A stretch of 42,644 nucleotides of DNA, taken from Streptomyces roseus (GTDB lineage Bacteria > Actinomycetota > Actinomycetes > Streptomycetales > Streptomycetaceae). The notes under the pieces were generated by a model. The model was not told where the DNA came from. It was given only the letters and a program-made list of their open reading frames with translations, and ran no database searches. Location of the stretch: NCBI RefSeq assembly GCF_001044425.1, contig NZ_LFML01000158.1, positions 36,116 through 78,759 of the forward strand. The letters are read 5' to 3'. Shown piece after piece: positions 32,698-41,060 of this stretch. How positions within the stretch are numbered: the stretch's first letter is position 1; each line of letters opens with the position of its first letter. The position numbers were made by a program, and so were the translations under genes.

Positions 32698-34041
32698 GTG
32701 ATCACTGGAGACGGGCGTCCAGACGCAGAAGGCGGTGCACGGGTGAGCTCGGGAGGTCTGGAGCTGCCCCCTGGTGACAGCGGTCACGAGGGCGGCCCGG
32801 CGGACGCCCCAGGAGGTGCACCCGGTGGTGCGCCCGGCGGGGTGTCCGGCGGTGCGGCGGCGGGGGTGCCGGCCGGGGCGGTGTCGCTCGCCCCGACGGA
32901 AGCCGGGAGCGCGCCGGCCGGGGCCGAGCTGGACTGGGGCGCGGACGCCTGGAGCGAGGTGCGCACCCGCGCGCAGCGGGCCGGCCGTGCGTACATCTGG
33001 CTGAATCTGATCGAACAGCGGCTGCGCGCCGTCGTCGGCGCGGTGCTGCGGCCGATCTACGAGCCCGTGCACGGCGGCGACGACTGGGTGGTCGCGGCCG
33101 CCGGGCCCGCCGGGCAGGAGTGGGTGCAGCGGGCCGTGGCCGTGCGCGAGGTCAGCCGGCGCAAGGGATACCTGCTGGACCCGGCCGACGACAACGTGCT
33201 GAGCTTCCTGACGCTCCCGCAGCTGCGCGAGCTCATGGTCCAGCACTGGCCGTGCTTCGAGCCGTACTTCGACGACCGGCGGGAGATCGAGCTGGCGCTC
33301 GACGAACTGGAGGTCACCCGGAACGTGGTCTCCCGCAACCGGGCCCTGTCGCGGGCGGTGCTGGAGCAGGCCGAACGGGCCTCGGCGCGGCTCCTGGAGG
33401 TGCTGGGCGGCGGGGCGGGCTCCCCGGGCGCGGACCGGCTGCCGATCGACGCCGTCGAGGACCTGGTGGGCGACCGGTACGCGGACGTCATCTCCGTCCA
33501 CCCGGACCGGGTGCGGCTCCAGCGACAGCTCCCGGCGGAGGACCTCTTCGGCGGCGCGCGCCGGCTCGACGCCATCGGCATAGGGCTCAACCTGCTGGTG
33601 CAGAACTTCTCCGGCCGAAGACTCGTGCGCCTGACGGAGGCCGGCTGCCGGGTCCGGCTGCTGTTCCTGAACCCGGCCAGCAGCGCCGTCAAGCGCCGTG
33701 AGCGGGAGCTCGGGCTGCGCAAGGGCGAGCTGAGCCGCTCGGTGGAGATGAACATCCTGCACGTGCGCCGGGTGCGGGCGGGGCTGCGGGACCCCTCGCG
33801 GTTCGAGATCCACGTCTTCGACGAGACGCCCCGCTTCACCGCGTACCTGGTGGAGGGGGAGGCCTCGGGCATCGCGGTGGTGCAGTCGTACCTGCGCCGG
33901 GCGCGCGGCATGGAGGCGCCGGTGCTGGTCCTGCGGGGCGGCGGCACCCGCGGCCCGGCGCGGGACGCGGAGCACGGACTGTTCCCGACGTACCGCGAGG
34001 AATTCGAGTCGATCTGGGAGGACTCCCGCCCGGTGTCATGA
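32698..34041 (+). CDS. SAV2148-type HEPN domain protein
   Basis: The protein has 447 residues. After a Gly/Ala/Pro-rich disordered lead of about 75 residues comes a long helical part (RAYIWLNLIEQRLRAVV to FLTLPQLRELMVQHWPCFEPYF), then ELALDELEVTRNVVSRNRALS, which I recall as characteristic of the streptomycete SAV2148 family with HEPN-like folds. The C-terminal third is alpha/beta with ISVHPDRVRLQ, VRLLFLNP and FTAYLVEGEASGIAV, possibly a phospholipase-D-like half. Function is unknown; HEPN proteins are often RNases or nucleic-acid binders. The GTG start at 32698 has GGAG 9 nt upstream; GTG 32743 is an alternative. Confidence 0.75.
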   Translation: MITGDGRPDAEGGARVSSGGLELPPGDSGHEGGPADAPGGAPGGAPGGVSGGAAAGVPAGAVSLAPTEAGSAPAGAELDWGADAWSEVRTRAQRAGRAYIWLNLIEQRLRAVVGAVLRPIYEPVHGGDDWVVAAAGPAGQEWVQRAVAVREVSRRKGYLLDPADDNVLSFLTLPQLRELMVQHWPCFEPYFDDRREIELALDELEVTRNVVSRNRALSRAVLEQAERASARLLEVLGGGAGSPGADRLPIDAVEDLVGDRYADVISVHPDRVRLQRQLPAEDLFGGARRLDAIGIGLNLLVQNFSGRRLVRLTEAGCRVRLLFLNPASSAVKRRERELGLRKGELSRSVEMNILHVRRVRAGLRDPSRFEIHVFDETPRFTAYLVEGEASGIAVVQSYLRRARGMEAPVLVLRGGGTRGPARDAEHGLFPTYREEFESIWEDSRPVS

Positions 34042-34113
34042 CTGTCAGTGCCCCGTGGCAGGCTGAAACGCGTAGACCGAAGGTGCACGGGGAGTGCGGG
34101 GGAGGGGCGCGGC

Positions 34114-34839
34114 ATGGGGGACTGGCACGGCGGTGTGCTGATCGGATTCGACCTGGAGACGACCGGCACGGAGCCGGGGGAGTCGCGGATCGTGACGGCG
34201 GCGGTGGTCGAGGTGCGGGCGGGCGAGGTGTGCGAGCGGCGCGGCTGGCTGGCGGATCCGGGGATACCGATTCCCGACGGGGCCTCGGCGATCCACGGGA
34301 TCAGCACGGAGCGGGCGGTGGCGGAAGGCCGCCCGGCGCGGGAGGTCGCGGACGAGGTGGCGCGGGCCCTGGTGGAGCACTGGCACCGGGGAGCGGTGGT
34401 CGTCGCCTACAACGCGGCCTTCGACCTGACCCTGTTGACGGCCGAGCTGGCCCGGCACGGTCTGCCCTCGCTGGCCGACCGGCTGGGCGGGATGGAGACC
34501 GGGCCCGTGGTCGACCCGCTGACCATCGACCGCGCCGTGGACCGCTACCGGCGCGGCAAGCGGACGCTGGAGGCGGTGTGCGGGGTGTACGGGGTCACCC
34601 TGGACTCCGCGCACGACGCGGGGGCGGACGCGCTGGCCGCGGTGCAGGTGGCCCGGGCGATAGCCGCCCGGCATCCGGAGGTCGCGGCGCTCACCCCGGC
34701 CGCGCTCCACGCCCGCCAGGGCAGCTGGCACGAGCGCTGGGCGCGCGACTTCCAGTCGTACCTGCGCCGCCAGGGCACCCCGGACGCGGTGATCGACCCC
34801 CACTGGCCCCTGCGCGAAGCCCTCCCGGCGACGGCCTGA
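34114..34839 (+). CDS. DEDDh 3'-5' exonuclease (DnaQ/epsilon-like)
   Basis: The protein has 241 residues with all exonuclease motifs: FDLETTG (Exo I Asp and Glu), VVAYNAAFD (Exo II Asp), and AHDAGADALA (Exo III His and Asp). IHGIS supports the DEDDh class. It removes 3' nucleotides from DNA or RNA and may act in repair or editing. The start ATG at 34114 follows GGGGAGGGG; upstream in-frame codons to 34048 lack conserved sequence. It is 72 bp downstream of the HEPN-type gene on the same strand. Confidence 0.92.
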   Translation: MGDWHGGVLIGFDLETTGTEPGESRIVTAAVVEVRAGEVCERRGWLADPGIPIPDGASAIHGISTERAVAEGRPAREVADEVARALVEHWHRGAVVVAYNAAFDLTLLTAELARHGLPSLADRLGGMETGPVVDPLTIDRAVDRYRRGKRTLEAVCGVYGVTLDSAHDAGADALAAVQVARAIAARHPEVAALTPAALHARQGSWHERWARDFQSYLRRQGTPDAVIDPHWPLREALPATA

Positions 34840-34888
34840 CCGCGCCGGCCCGGCCCGGCCTGACCGACACGACTCGGCCTGGCACCCG

Positions 34889-35515
34889 CTAGGCCGGCCA
34901 TTCCTCCAGGTACTCGATGTGCAGGCCGCGGTCGGCCGGACGGCAGTCCACGCGCCGGCAGTAGTGCCGGCCGGTGTGGCCGAACACCACGCCGGGGCCC
35001 GTGCGGGCGAGATCGGCGAACCGTCCGGCGCCCTCCCGGAGGGCCTGGGCGCTGCCGGTCATGAACAGCGTCTCGCTGTGGATGTCCTGCCGGAAGCGGT
35101 CCCGGCTCGCCCACGGCTGCCGGCCCGAGCCCGCGGGCCGTGCGTCCGGATCAGGGACGCGCAGGTCCACGGTGCGCGGCCGTCCGGGGCCGAGCCGGCC
35201 GCGCAGCTCCTTCCACCGGGACGGGGCGAACTGCAAGGAGTGGTGCAGCAGGACGAGATCGAGCGGGCGCCAGGTGCCCGCGTACGCTCCGCCCGCCGCG
35301 CCTTCCCGGAGCGGCAGGTGGACCAGGGACCGCGGCGACGTGGCCGCGAGGGCCCACAACCCCGCCGCGAGGTGGGCGGCTTCCCGGTCGAACCAGCCGT
35401 CCATGGACCAGGGGCCGTCGACCAGCACCGCGCGGGCCGGGACGCGGGCCGGGCGGATGACCTTGAACTCCCTCGCGCCCAGGCGCGCGGTGTGGACCGT
35501 GGTGTGCAGCCTCAT
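34889..35515 (-). CDS. Hypothetical protein
   Basis: The protein has 208 residues and no family I recognise. It reads as a soluble alpha/beta protein (VLVDGPWSMDGWFDREAAHLAAGLWAL, LDLVLLHHSLQFAPSRWKEL) with a His/Cys cluster near the end (HTGRHYCRRVDCRP). Coding is supported by its orientation beside real genes, GC-rich third positions and an ATG start. It is 24 bp downstream of the phosphotransferase gene on the same strand and may share its transcript. Confidence 0.75.
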   Translation of the reverse strand: MRLHTTVHTARLGAREFKVIRPARVPARAVLVDGPWSMDGWFDREAAHLAAGLWALAATSPRSLVHLPLREGAAGGAYAGTWRPLDLVLLHHSLQFAPSRWKELRGRLGPGRPRTVDLRVPDPDARPAGSGRQPWASRDRFRQDIHSETLFMTGSAQALREGAGRFADLARTGPGVVFGHTGRHYCRRVDCRPADRGLHIEYLEEWPA

Positions 35516-35539
35516 GGTGCGTTCTTTGATACCGAACGG

Positions 35540-36400
35540 CTAGAACGCGTGCCACCGCGTTTCCGGGTCCGCCTCGCGCAGGGAGGTGACGCGGCGGCGG
35601 AATTCGGCCAGGGCCTTCGGGTTGGCCGGGGCGTGCTGGGCCACCCAGGCGCAGCTGGCCGTTTCGCGGGCGCCGCGGAGCACCGCGCAGCCCTCCCACT
35701 CGCGCACGTCCCAGCCGTACGTCGCCGTGAAGGCCGCGTACGACCGCGCGGGCAGGCCGTAGCGGTCGCGGGAGAGGGCCATGACCACCAGGTCGTGCTC
35801 GCGCAGATCGGCGGAGACGGTCTCCAGGTCCACCAGGACCGGCCCGTCCGGGCCCACGTGGACGTTGCGGGGCAGTGCGTCGCCGTGGATCGGACCCGGC
35901 GTCAGATGCGGGGTGAGGGCGGCCACCTCGCCGGCGTACGCGTCGCGCCGGGCCCGCAGGTACGCCGCGTCGGCGGGGTCGACCGCTTCGCCCGCCAGCC
36001 GGAGCCAGCGCTCGACCCCGCCCAGCAGGTCCCGCGCGGGCAGCGCGAAAGGCGCCGCCGGCAGGGCGTGGATCCGGCGCAGCAGCACCGCCAGGTCCTC
36101 GGGGCCGGCCGGGCGGACCGCGTCCGGGAGGCGGTGCCACACCGTCACCGGACGGCCCGCCACCAGCCGCGCCCGCGGCTCGGCCGCGCGGACGGCCGGG
36201 ACCCCGGCGCCTTCGAGCCAGCCGGCCACCGCGAGCTCCCGTTCGGCCCGCTCCAGCAGCGCGGCCTCCCGGCCGACCTTCACCACCAGCTCGCCCACCG
36301 CGAACACCGCGTTCTCGCCGAGAGCGAGCAGCGCGGCCGTATCGGACCGCCCCGTCAGACCCGCCGCCATCAGTACGTCCCTGGCCTGCGCCTCGTCCAT
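35540..36400 (-). CDS. Aminoglycoside phosphotransferase-family kinase
   Basis: The protein has 286 residues of the APH/choline kinase fold. The Brenner-type catalytic motif is HGDALPRNV (Asp as base and Asn for magnesium), followed by VLVDLETVS in place of the usual DxD/E. The N-terminal lobe has ENAVFAVGELVVKVGR with the ATP lysine. It phosphorylates a small molecule; resistance to an antibiotic is possible but not shown. The start at 36400 is preceded by a GGAGAG site. It is divergent from the glycosyltransferase gene (114-bp gap containing a palindrome). Confidence 0.85.
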   Translation of the reverse strand: MDEAQARDVLMAAGLTGRSDTAALLALGENAVFAVGELVVKVGREAALLERAERELAVAGWLEGAGVPAVRAAEPRARLVAGRPVTVWHRLPDAVRPAGPEDLAVLLRRIHALPAAPFALPARDLLGGVERWLRLAGEAVDPADAAYLRARRDAYAGEVAALTPHLTPGPIHGDALPRNVHVGPDGPVLVDLETVSADLREHDLVVMALSRDRYGLPARSYAAFTATYGWDVREWEGCAVLRGARETASCAWVAQHAPANPKALAEFRRRVTSLREADPETRWHAF

Positions 36401-36483
36401 GCCCTGTCTCTCCGGATCCGGATCCTCGTGAATCCGCCCAGTCTCGCACCCGTGGCCCGCGCCCGGCCGGAAAACCACTTTGC

Positions 36484-36502
36484 ACGAGACGTATCGTCTC
36501 GT
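36484..36502. promoter_or_regulatory. Perfect palindromic operator before the glycosyltransferase gene
   Basis: Arms acgagacg and cgtctcgt (8 bp each) flank a 3-bp centre. The palindrome ends 12 bp before the ATG at 36515. Size and symmetry fit a TetR-family operator, but no TetR gene is in the window. Confidence 0.6.
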
Positions 36503-36514
36503 TAGCCTCGACCC

Positions 36515-37768
36515 ATGACCTCAGCCAAGCCCGCACAGCCCGCACAGCCCGCGCACATCGCCATGTTCTCCATCGCCGCCCACGGGCACGTCAACCCGAG
36601 CATCGAAGTCATCCGCGAGCTCGTCGCCCGCGGCCACCGCGTCAGCTACGCCATCCCCGCCCCCTTCGCCGAAAAGATCGCGGAGACCGGCGCCACACCG
36701 GTGATCTGGAACTCCACCCTCCCCACCGACGAGGACCCCGAGGCCTGGGGCACCGAGCTCATCGACAACATCGAGCCCTTCCTGACGGACGCCGTCCAGG
36801 CGCTGCCGCAGCTCGCGGCGGCCTTCGAAGGCGACGAGCCCGACCTGGTCCTCCACGACATCACCTCCTACCCGGCGCGCGTCCTCGCCCACCGCTGGGG
36901 CGTCCCCGCCGTCTCCCTCTCCCCGAACCTGGTCGCCTGGACCGGGTACGAGGAGGAGGTCGGCGCAGCGATGGCGGCCGAACTGCGCGCCACCGGGCGC
37001 GGACGGGCCTACTACGCCCGCTTCCGCGCCTGGCTCGACGAGAACGGCATAGAAGAGGACAGCGACTCCTTCACCGGCCGGCCGCGCCGCAGCATCGTCC
37101 TCATCCCGCGCGCCCTCCAGCCGCACGCCGACCGCGTCGACGAGTCCGTCCACACGTTCGTCGGCGCCTGCCAGGGCGACCGCAGCGCCTCCCAGGGCAC
37201 CTGGGAGCCCCCGGCCGCGGCCGCCGGGAAGAAGGTGCTCCTCGTCTCCCTCGGCTCCACCTTCACCAAGCAGCCCGCCTTCTACCGCGCCTGCATCGAA
37301 GCCTTCGGGGACCTCCCCGACTGGCACGTCGTCCTCCAGATCGGCACGTTCACCGACGAGGCCGAACTCGGCGCCGTCCCCGCCAACGTGGAGGTGCACC
37401 GCTGGGTTCCACAGCTGGACATCCTGCGCCGGGCCGACGCCTTCATCACCCACGCGGGCGCGGGCGGCAGCCAGGAGGGCCTCGCCACCGGCACCCCGAT
37501 GGTCGCCGTCCCGCAGGCCGCCGACCAGTTCACCAACGCCGACATGCTCCAGGGGCTCGGCGTCGCCCGGCACGTCCCCATGGCGGAGGCCGACGCCCGG
37601 ACCCTGCGGGAGGCCGTCCTCGCACTCGTCGGGGACCCCGAAGTCGCCGCCCGCGCCGAGGCGATCCGCGCGCAGACGGCCACCGAGGGCGGTACGCGAC
37701 AGGCGGCCGACCTCATCGAGGCGGAACTGGCCGCGCTGTCGGTGGACCGCCCTATCGTTCGGCCATGA
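36515..37768 (+). CDS. Macrolide-type glycosyltransferase (MGT family)
   Basis: The protein has 417 residues of the GT1/GT-B fold, closest in pattern to macrolide glycosyltransferases such as OleD. The N-terminal half has MFSIAAHGHVNPSIEVIRELVARGHRV. The C-terminal half has LLVSLGSTFTKQPAFY and WVPQLDILRRADAFITHAGAGGSQEGLATGTPMVAVPQAADQF, the UDP-sugar site. Such enzymes inactivate macrolides or other phenolic and polyketide acceptors. The ATG has no ribosome site and lies close to the palindrome, so a leaderless mRNA is possible. Its stop overlaps the next gene (ATGA). Confidence 0.92.
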   Translation: MTSAKPAQPAQPAHIAMFSIAAHGHVNPSIEVIRELVARGHRVSYAIPAPFAEKIAETGATPVIWNSTLPTDEDPEAWGTELIDNIEPFLTDAVQALPQLAAAFEGDEPDLVLHDITSYPARVLAHRWGVPAVSLSPNLVAWTGYEEEVGAAMAAELRATGRGRAYYARFRAWLDENGIEEDSDSFTGRPRRSIVLIPRALQPHADRVDESVHTFVGACQGDRSASQGTWEPPAAAAGKKVLLVSLGSTFTKQPAFYRACIEAFGDLPDWHVVLQIGTFTDEAELGAVPANVEVHRWVPQLDILRRADAFITHAGAGGSQEGLATGTPMVAVPQAADQFTNADMLQGLGVARHVPMAEADARTLREAVLALVGDPEVAARAEAIRAQTATEGGTRQAADLIEAELAALSVDRPIVRP

Positions 37769-38316
37769 CCACGAAGAAGTACGCGGCCCTGCTGCGCGGA
37801 ATCAATGTCGGCGGGGCCAAGAAAGTCCCGATGGCCGAGCTGCGCGAGGTCCTGACCGACCTCGGGCTGACCGGGGTGCAGACGTACCTCCAGAGCGGCA
37901 ACGCCGTCTTCACGAGCCCCGAGAAGGATCCGGGCGCCCTCGCCCGCGAGCTGGAGCGGGCCGTCGAGGCCCGCTTCGCCTTCCGGGTGGCCTGCCTCGT
38001 CGTCGACGGGGAGTACCTGCGCGCCGTCGCCGAGGCCTGCCCCTTCCCGGCGGCCGAGCTGGAGGGGAAGCAGCTGCACGCCACCTTCCTCTCCGCGCAG
38101 CCCGGCGAGGAGCGGTTCGCCTCGATCGACGGGCCCGCGTACCTGCCGGAGGAGTACCGGATCGGCGACCGGGTCGTCTACCTCTACGCCCCGGACGGCC
38201 TGGGCCGCTCCAAGCTGGGCGAGGCCCTCCACAAGCCCGCCGTCCTCAAGGGCATCGACGCGACGACCCGCAACTGGAACACCGTCGTCAAGCTCGTGGA
38301 GCTCACGGCCGGCTGA
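37765..38316 (+). CDS. DUF1697 family protein
   Basis: The protein has 183 residues matching DUF1697: KYAALLRGINVGGAKKVPMAELREVL, QTYLQSGNAVF, and the C-terminal TTRNWNTVVKLVEL. Biochemical function is unknown. It overlaps the glycosyltransferase stop by 4 bp, so the two are translationally coupled. It ends 2 bp from a convergent aldo/keto reductase gene. Confidence 0.92.
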   Translation: MTTKKYAALLRGINVGGAKKVPMAELREVLTDLGLTGVQTYLQSGNAVFTSPEKDPGALARELERAVEARFAFRVACLVVDGEYLRAVAEACPFPAAELEGKQLHATFLSAQPGEERFASIDGPAYLPEEYRIGDRVVYLYAPDGLGRSKLGEALHKPAVLKGIDATTRNWNTVVKLVELTAG

Positions 38317-38318
38317 CG

Positions 38319-39176
38319 CTACTCCCCGAGCGCGTCGAGTCCGGACAGCTCCTGCGGCGTCAGGCGGATCTTCGCCGCGTCCAGGTTCTCGGCCAGGTGG
38401 GCGGGGGAGCCGGTCCCCGGCGTGGGACACAGCACCGGCGAGTGGTGCAGCAGCCAGGCCAGCGCGATCTGCCCCGGCCCCGCCCGGTGTCCGGCGGCCA
38501 CCGCCGCCACCGCCGCCGCGCTCTCGCGCGCCAGCGCCCCGCTGCCCAGCGGGTAGTACGGCAGGAAGGCGATCCCCCGCGCCGCGCACAGCGCGAGGAC
38601 CTCCGCCGAGGACCGGTCCAGCAGGTTGTACGGGTTCTGCACGGCGGCGACCGGCACGACCTCCAGCGCCCGCCGCAGCTGTCCGGCGCTCACCGTGTCC
38701 AGCCCGATGTGCCGGATCTTGCCCTCCGCCCGCAACTGCGCCAGCGCGCCGAGCTGTTCCGCCTCCGGGACCGCCGGATCGAAGCGGTGCAGCTGGTACA
38801 GGCCGATGCTCTCCGACCGCAGCCGCCGCAGGCTGGCCTCGCACATGGCCCGCAGCTGCTCGGGCCGCCCCGCCGCGTGCCACCGGTCGGGCCCGGTGCG
38901 CACCACCCCGCCCTTCGTGGCGACGACGAGCCGCTCCCCGTACGGGTGGAGGGCCTCGGCGATCAACTCCTCGGCCAGGCCGGGGCCGTAGTTGTCGGCG
39001 GTGTCGATGAGCGTGACACCGCGCTCGACGGCGGTGAGCAGCAGGGCCCGCGCCTCGGTGCGGGTGCCGCGCGGCCCCCAGTAACCCGGCCCGACCAGGC
39101 CGCCCGTGCCCAGACCGAGCCGCCGCACGGGCAGTTCCCCGCCGAGAAGGAACTCGTCGAACACGTCATCCGCCAT
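38319..39176 (-). CDS. Aldo/keto reductase
   Basis: The protein has 285 residues with the AKR barrel and catalytic tetrad: Asp and Tyr in DTADNYGPG, Lys in VVATKGG, and His in LYQLHRFDP. The NADPH-binding end is LAWLLHHSPVLCPTPGTGSPAHLAENL. It reduces aldehydes or ketones; the substrate is unknown. It is convergent with DUF1697 and divergent from the ketopantoate-reductase-like gene. Confidence 0.92.
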   Translation of the reverse strand: MADDVFDEFLLGGELPVRRLGLGTGGLVGPGYWGPRGTRTEARALLLTAVERGVTLIDTADNYGPGLAEELIAEALHPYGERLVVATKGGVVRTGPDRWHAAGRPEQLRAMCEASLRRLRSESIGLYQLHRFDPAVPEAEQLGALAQLRAEGKIRHIGLDTVSAGQLRRALEVVPVAAVQNPYNLLDRSSAEVLALCAARGIAFLPYYPLGSGALARESAAAVAAVAAGHRAGPGQIALAWLLHHSPVLCPTPGTGSPAHLAENLDAAKIRLTPQELSGLDALGE

Positions 39177-39221
39177 GCCCCGACCGTATCCCGGGGCTCA
39201 AGGTGTGCCAGGCTCCGGAGC

Positions 39222-40238
39222 ATGCGTTACATCATCATCGGCGCCGGGGCGATCGGCGCGACCATCGGCGGACGGCTGGCGGAGGCGGGCGCCGAGGTCG
39301 TCCTCGTCGCGCGCGGCGCCCACGCCCGGGCCCTCAAGGCGGACGGGCTGCGGCTCACCACGGCGCACGGGACCCGGGTGCACCGGATCCCGGTGGCCGA
39401 GGGCCCGGCGGAACTCGGTGAACTGCGGCCGGACGACGTGCTGCTGCTGACCGTCAAGACCCAGGACGCGATCGCCGCGCTCGACGCGTGGGGCGACGCG
39501 GAGGTGGCGGGCGGCGGCACGGCGGCGCAGCGGCTGCCGGTGCTGTGCGCGCAGAACGGGGTGGAGAGCGAGCGGCTGGCGCTGCGCCGCTTCGCCCGCG
39601 TGTACGGGGTCTGCGTCTGGCTGCCCGCCACCTTCCTGGAGCCGGGCGTGGTGTCCGCGCTGTGCGCGCCGCTGACCGGCATCCTGCACCTGGGACTCGC
39701 GGCCGGGGGCGCGGACGCCAAGGCCGGGCGGATCGCGGCCGACCTGGAGAAGTCCGGCTTCGAGGCCCCGGTCGTCGAGGACGTGATGCGGTGGAAGTAC
39801 GCGAAGCTGCTGGGGAACCTGGGCAACGCCGTCCAGGCGACGACGGGCCCCGAGCCGCACCCGGCCAAGGCGGCCCTGCTGCTGCGCGCCCGGCGGGAGG
39901 GGCGGGCGGTGCTCGGGGCGGCCGGGATCGCCCACGCCTCCGACGAGGAGCAGGCGGCGGCCCGTGACGGCAAGGTAGAGCAGCCGCCGGGCGTGCGCGG
40001 CGGCTCGTCCTGGCAGTCCCTGCGCCGGGGCACCGGCTCCATCGAGGCGGACTACCTCAACGGCGAGATCTCGCTGCTGGGGCGCCTGCACGGGGTCCCG
40101 ACCCCGGTGAACGACACCCTCCGCCACGCGGCGAACATCTTCGCCCGCGAGGGGCTGCCGCCGGGCGCCATGGCGGTCGAGGAGCTGACGGCCCTGGCCG
40201 ACGAGGCGGAGGCCAGGGCCGGGGCAGCCGGCCGGTGA
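39222..40238 (+). CDS. Ketopantoate reductase-like (PanE/ApbA) protein
   Basis: The protein has 338 residues. The Rossmann motif IIIGAGAIGATIGGRL opens the protein, VKTQD follows, and KYAKLLGNLGNAV carries the catalytic lysine of the PanE family. SIEADYLNGEI near residue 275 is the conserved C-terminal substrate segment. It may reduce 2-dehydropantoate for CoA synthesis, but many streptomycetes hold several paralogues, so the substrate is not certain. The start ATG is at 39222, 45 bp from the divergent AKR start. Confidence 0.88.
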   Translation: MRYIIIGAGAIGATIGGRLAEAGAEVVLVARGAHARALKADGLRLTTAHGTRVHRIPVAEGPAELGELRPDDVLLLTVKTQDAIAALDAWGDAEVAGGGTAAQRLPVLCAQNGVESERLALRRFARVYGVCVWLPATFLEPGVVSALCAPLTGILHLGLAAGGADAKAGRIAADLEKSGFEAPVVEDVMRWKYAKLLGNLGNAVQATTGPEPHPAKAALLLRARREGRAVLGAAGIAHASDEEQAAARDGKVEQPPGVRGGSSWQSLRRGTGSIEADYLNGEISLLGRLHGVPTPVNDTLRHAANIFAREGLPPGAMAVEELTALADEAEARAGAAGR

Positions 40239-40269
40239 ACCAGGCCGCCTGGCCGGGCGGGACCGGGGA

Positions 40270-41052
40270 TCAGGCCGCGGCGAGCAGGGGCACGCCGCGC
40301 CGCGCCGCGTCGTAGCGGCGCAGCAGGAGCCGGGCCAGCTCGGGGGCCGCGCCGAGGACGCCGGCCACCAGGTCCGCCCCGGCGGCCTCCGCGCCCGCCT
40401 CGATGCGGTCCGGCAGGCGCCCGGGGGCGATGACGTACGGGGCCACCGCCACCCGGCGGACGCCCTCGGCGCGCAGGGCCCGTACGGCGTCCTCCGTACG
40501 GGGCAGGCGGGCGGAGGCGAACGCAGGCCGCACGGCGCACCAACCGGTGTGCCGCCACTCCCGCGCGATTTCAGCGATCACTGCGATCGCCTCCGGGTCG
40601 GAGGAACCGGCGGACGCGAGCACCACACCGGTGGTGGCGCGGTCCGCCGGGGTGAGGCCCGCTTCCGCGAGGCGGCGCTCCAAGGCGTCGACCAGCAGCG
40701 GGGACGGGCCGAGGACGTCCGCGATCCGGACCGAGAGGTCCGGCATCCGGGACGTGGCCTCGGCCAGCACCGCGGGTATGTCGGACTTCGCGTGGAACGC
40801 CCGGGTCAGCAGCAGCGGGAGGGCCACGATCTCTCGTACGCCGGAGCCGTACAGGGACGAGGTCACCTGGGGCACCGTCGGGGTGTCGAAGTCGAGGAAG
40901 GCCGTCTCCACCCGCAAGCCCGGCCGCAGCGCCCGCACCCGCCGGGTGAGGGCGCGCACGGTCGCCGCGTGCCGCGGGTCGCGGCTGCCGTGGGCGATGA
41001 CCAGCAGGACGGGGTCGCTCGCGGGTGAGGCGGCGCGGAAGAGGGGAGACAT
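40270..41052 (-). CDS. Sirohydrochlorin chelatase (CbiX/SirB-like)
   Basis: The protein has 260 residues, long enough for two class II chelatase half-domains. VLLVIAHGSRDPRH carries the catalytic His, and LPLLLTRAFHAKSDIP the second metal-binding His. The second half (VVLASAGSSDPEA...VAVAPYVIAPGRLPDRI) is degenerate. It inserts iron into sirohydrochlorin to give siroheme, the cofactor of sulfite and nitrite reductases. It starts 8 bp after the SsuC-like permease stop, as in streptomycete sulfate-assimilation operons. Confidence 0.9.
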   Translation of the reverse strand: MSPLFRAASPASDPVLLVIAHGSRDPRHAATVRALTRRVRALRPGLRVETAFLDFDTPTVPQVTSSLYGSGVREIVALPLLLTRAFHAKSDIPAVLAEATSRMPDLSVRIADVLGPSPLLVDALERRLAEAGLTPADRATTGVVLASAGSSDPEAIAVIAEIAREWRHTGWCAVRPAFASARLPRTEDAVRALRAEGVRRVAVAPYVIAPGRLPDRIEAGAEAAGADLVAGVLGAAPELARLLLRRYDAARRGVPLLAAA

Positions 41053-41060
41053 GGCGCGGC

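Noticed and set aside
36515..37768. Macrolide glycosyltransferase as self-resistance for the peptide cluster
   Set aside because: It is 20 kb away, among unrelated genes, and the family acts mainly on macrolides or phenolics.
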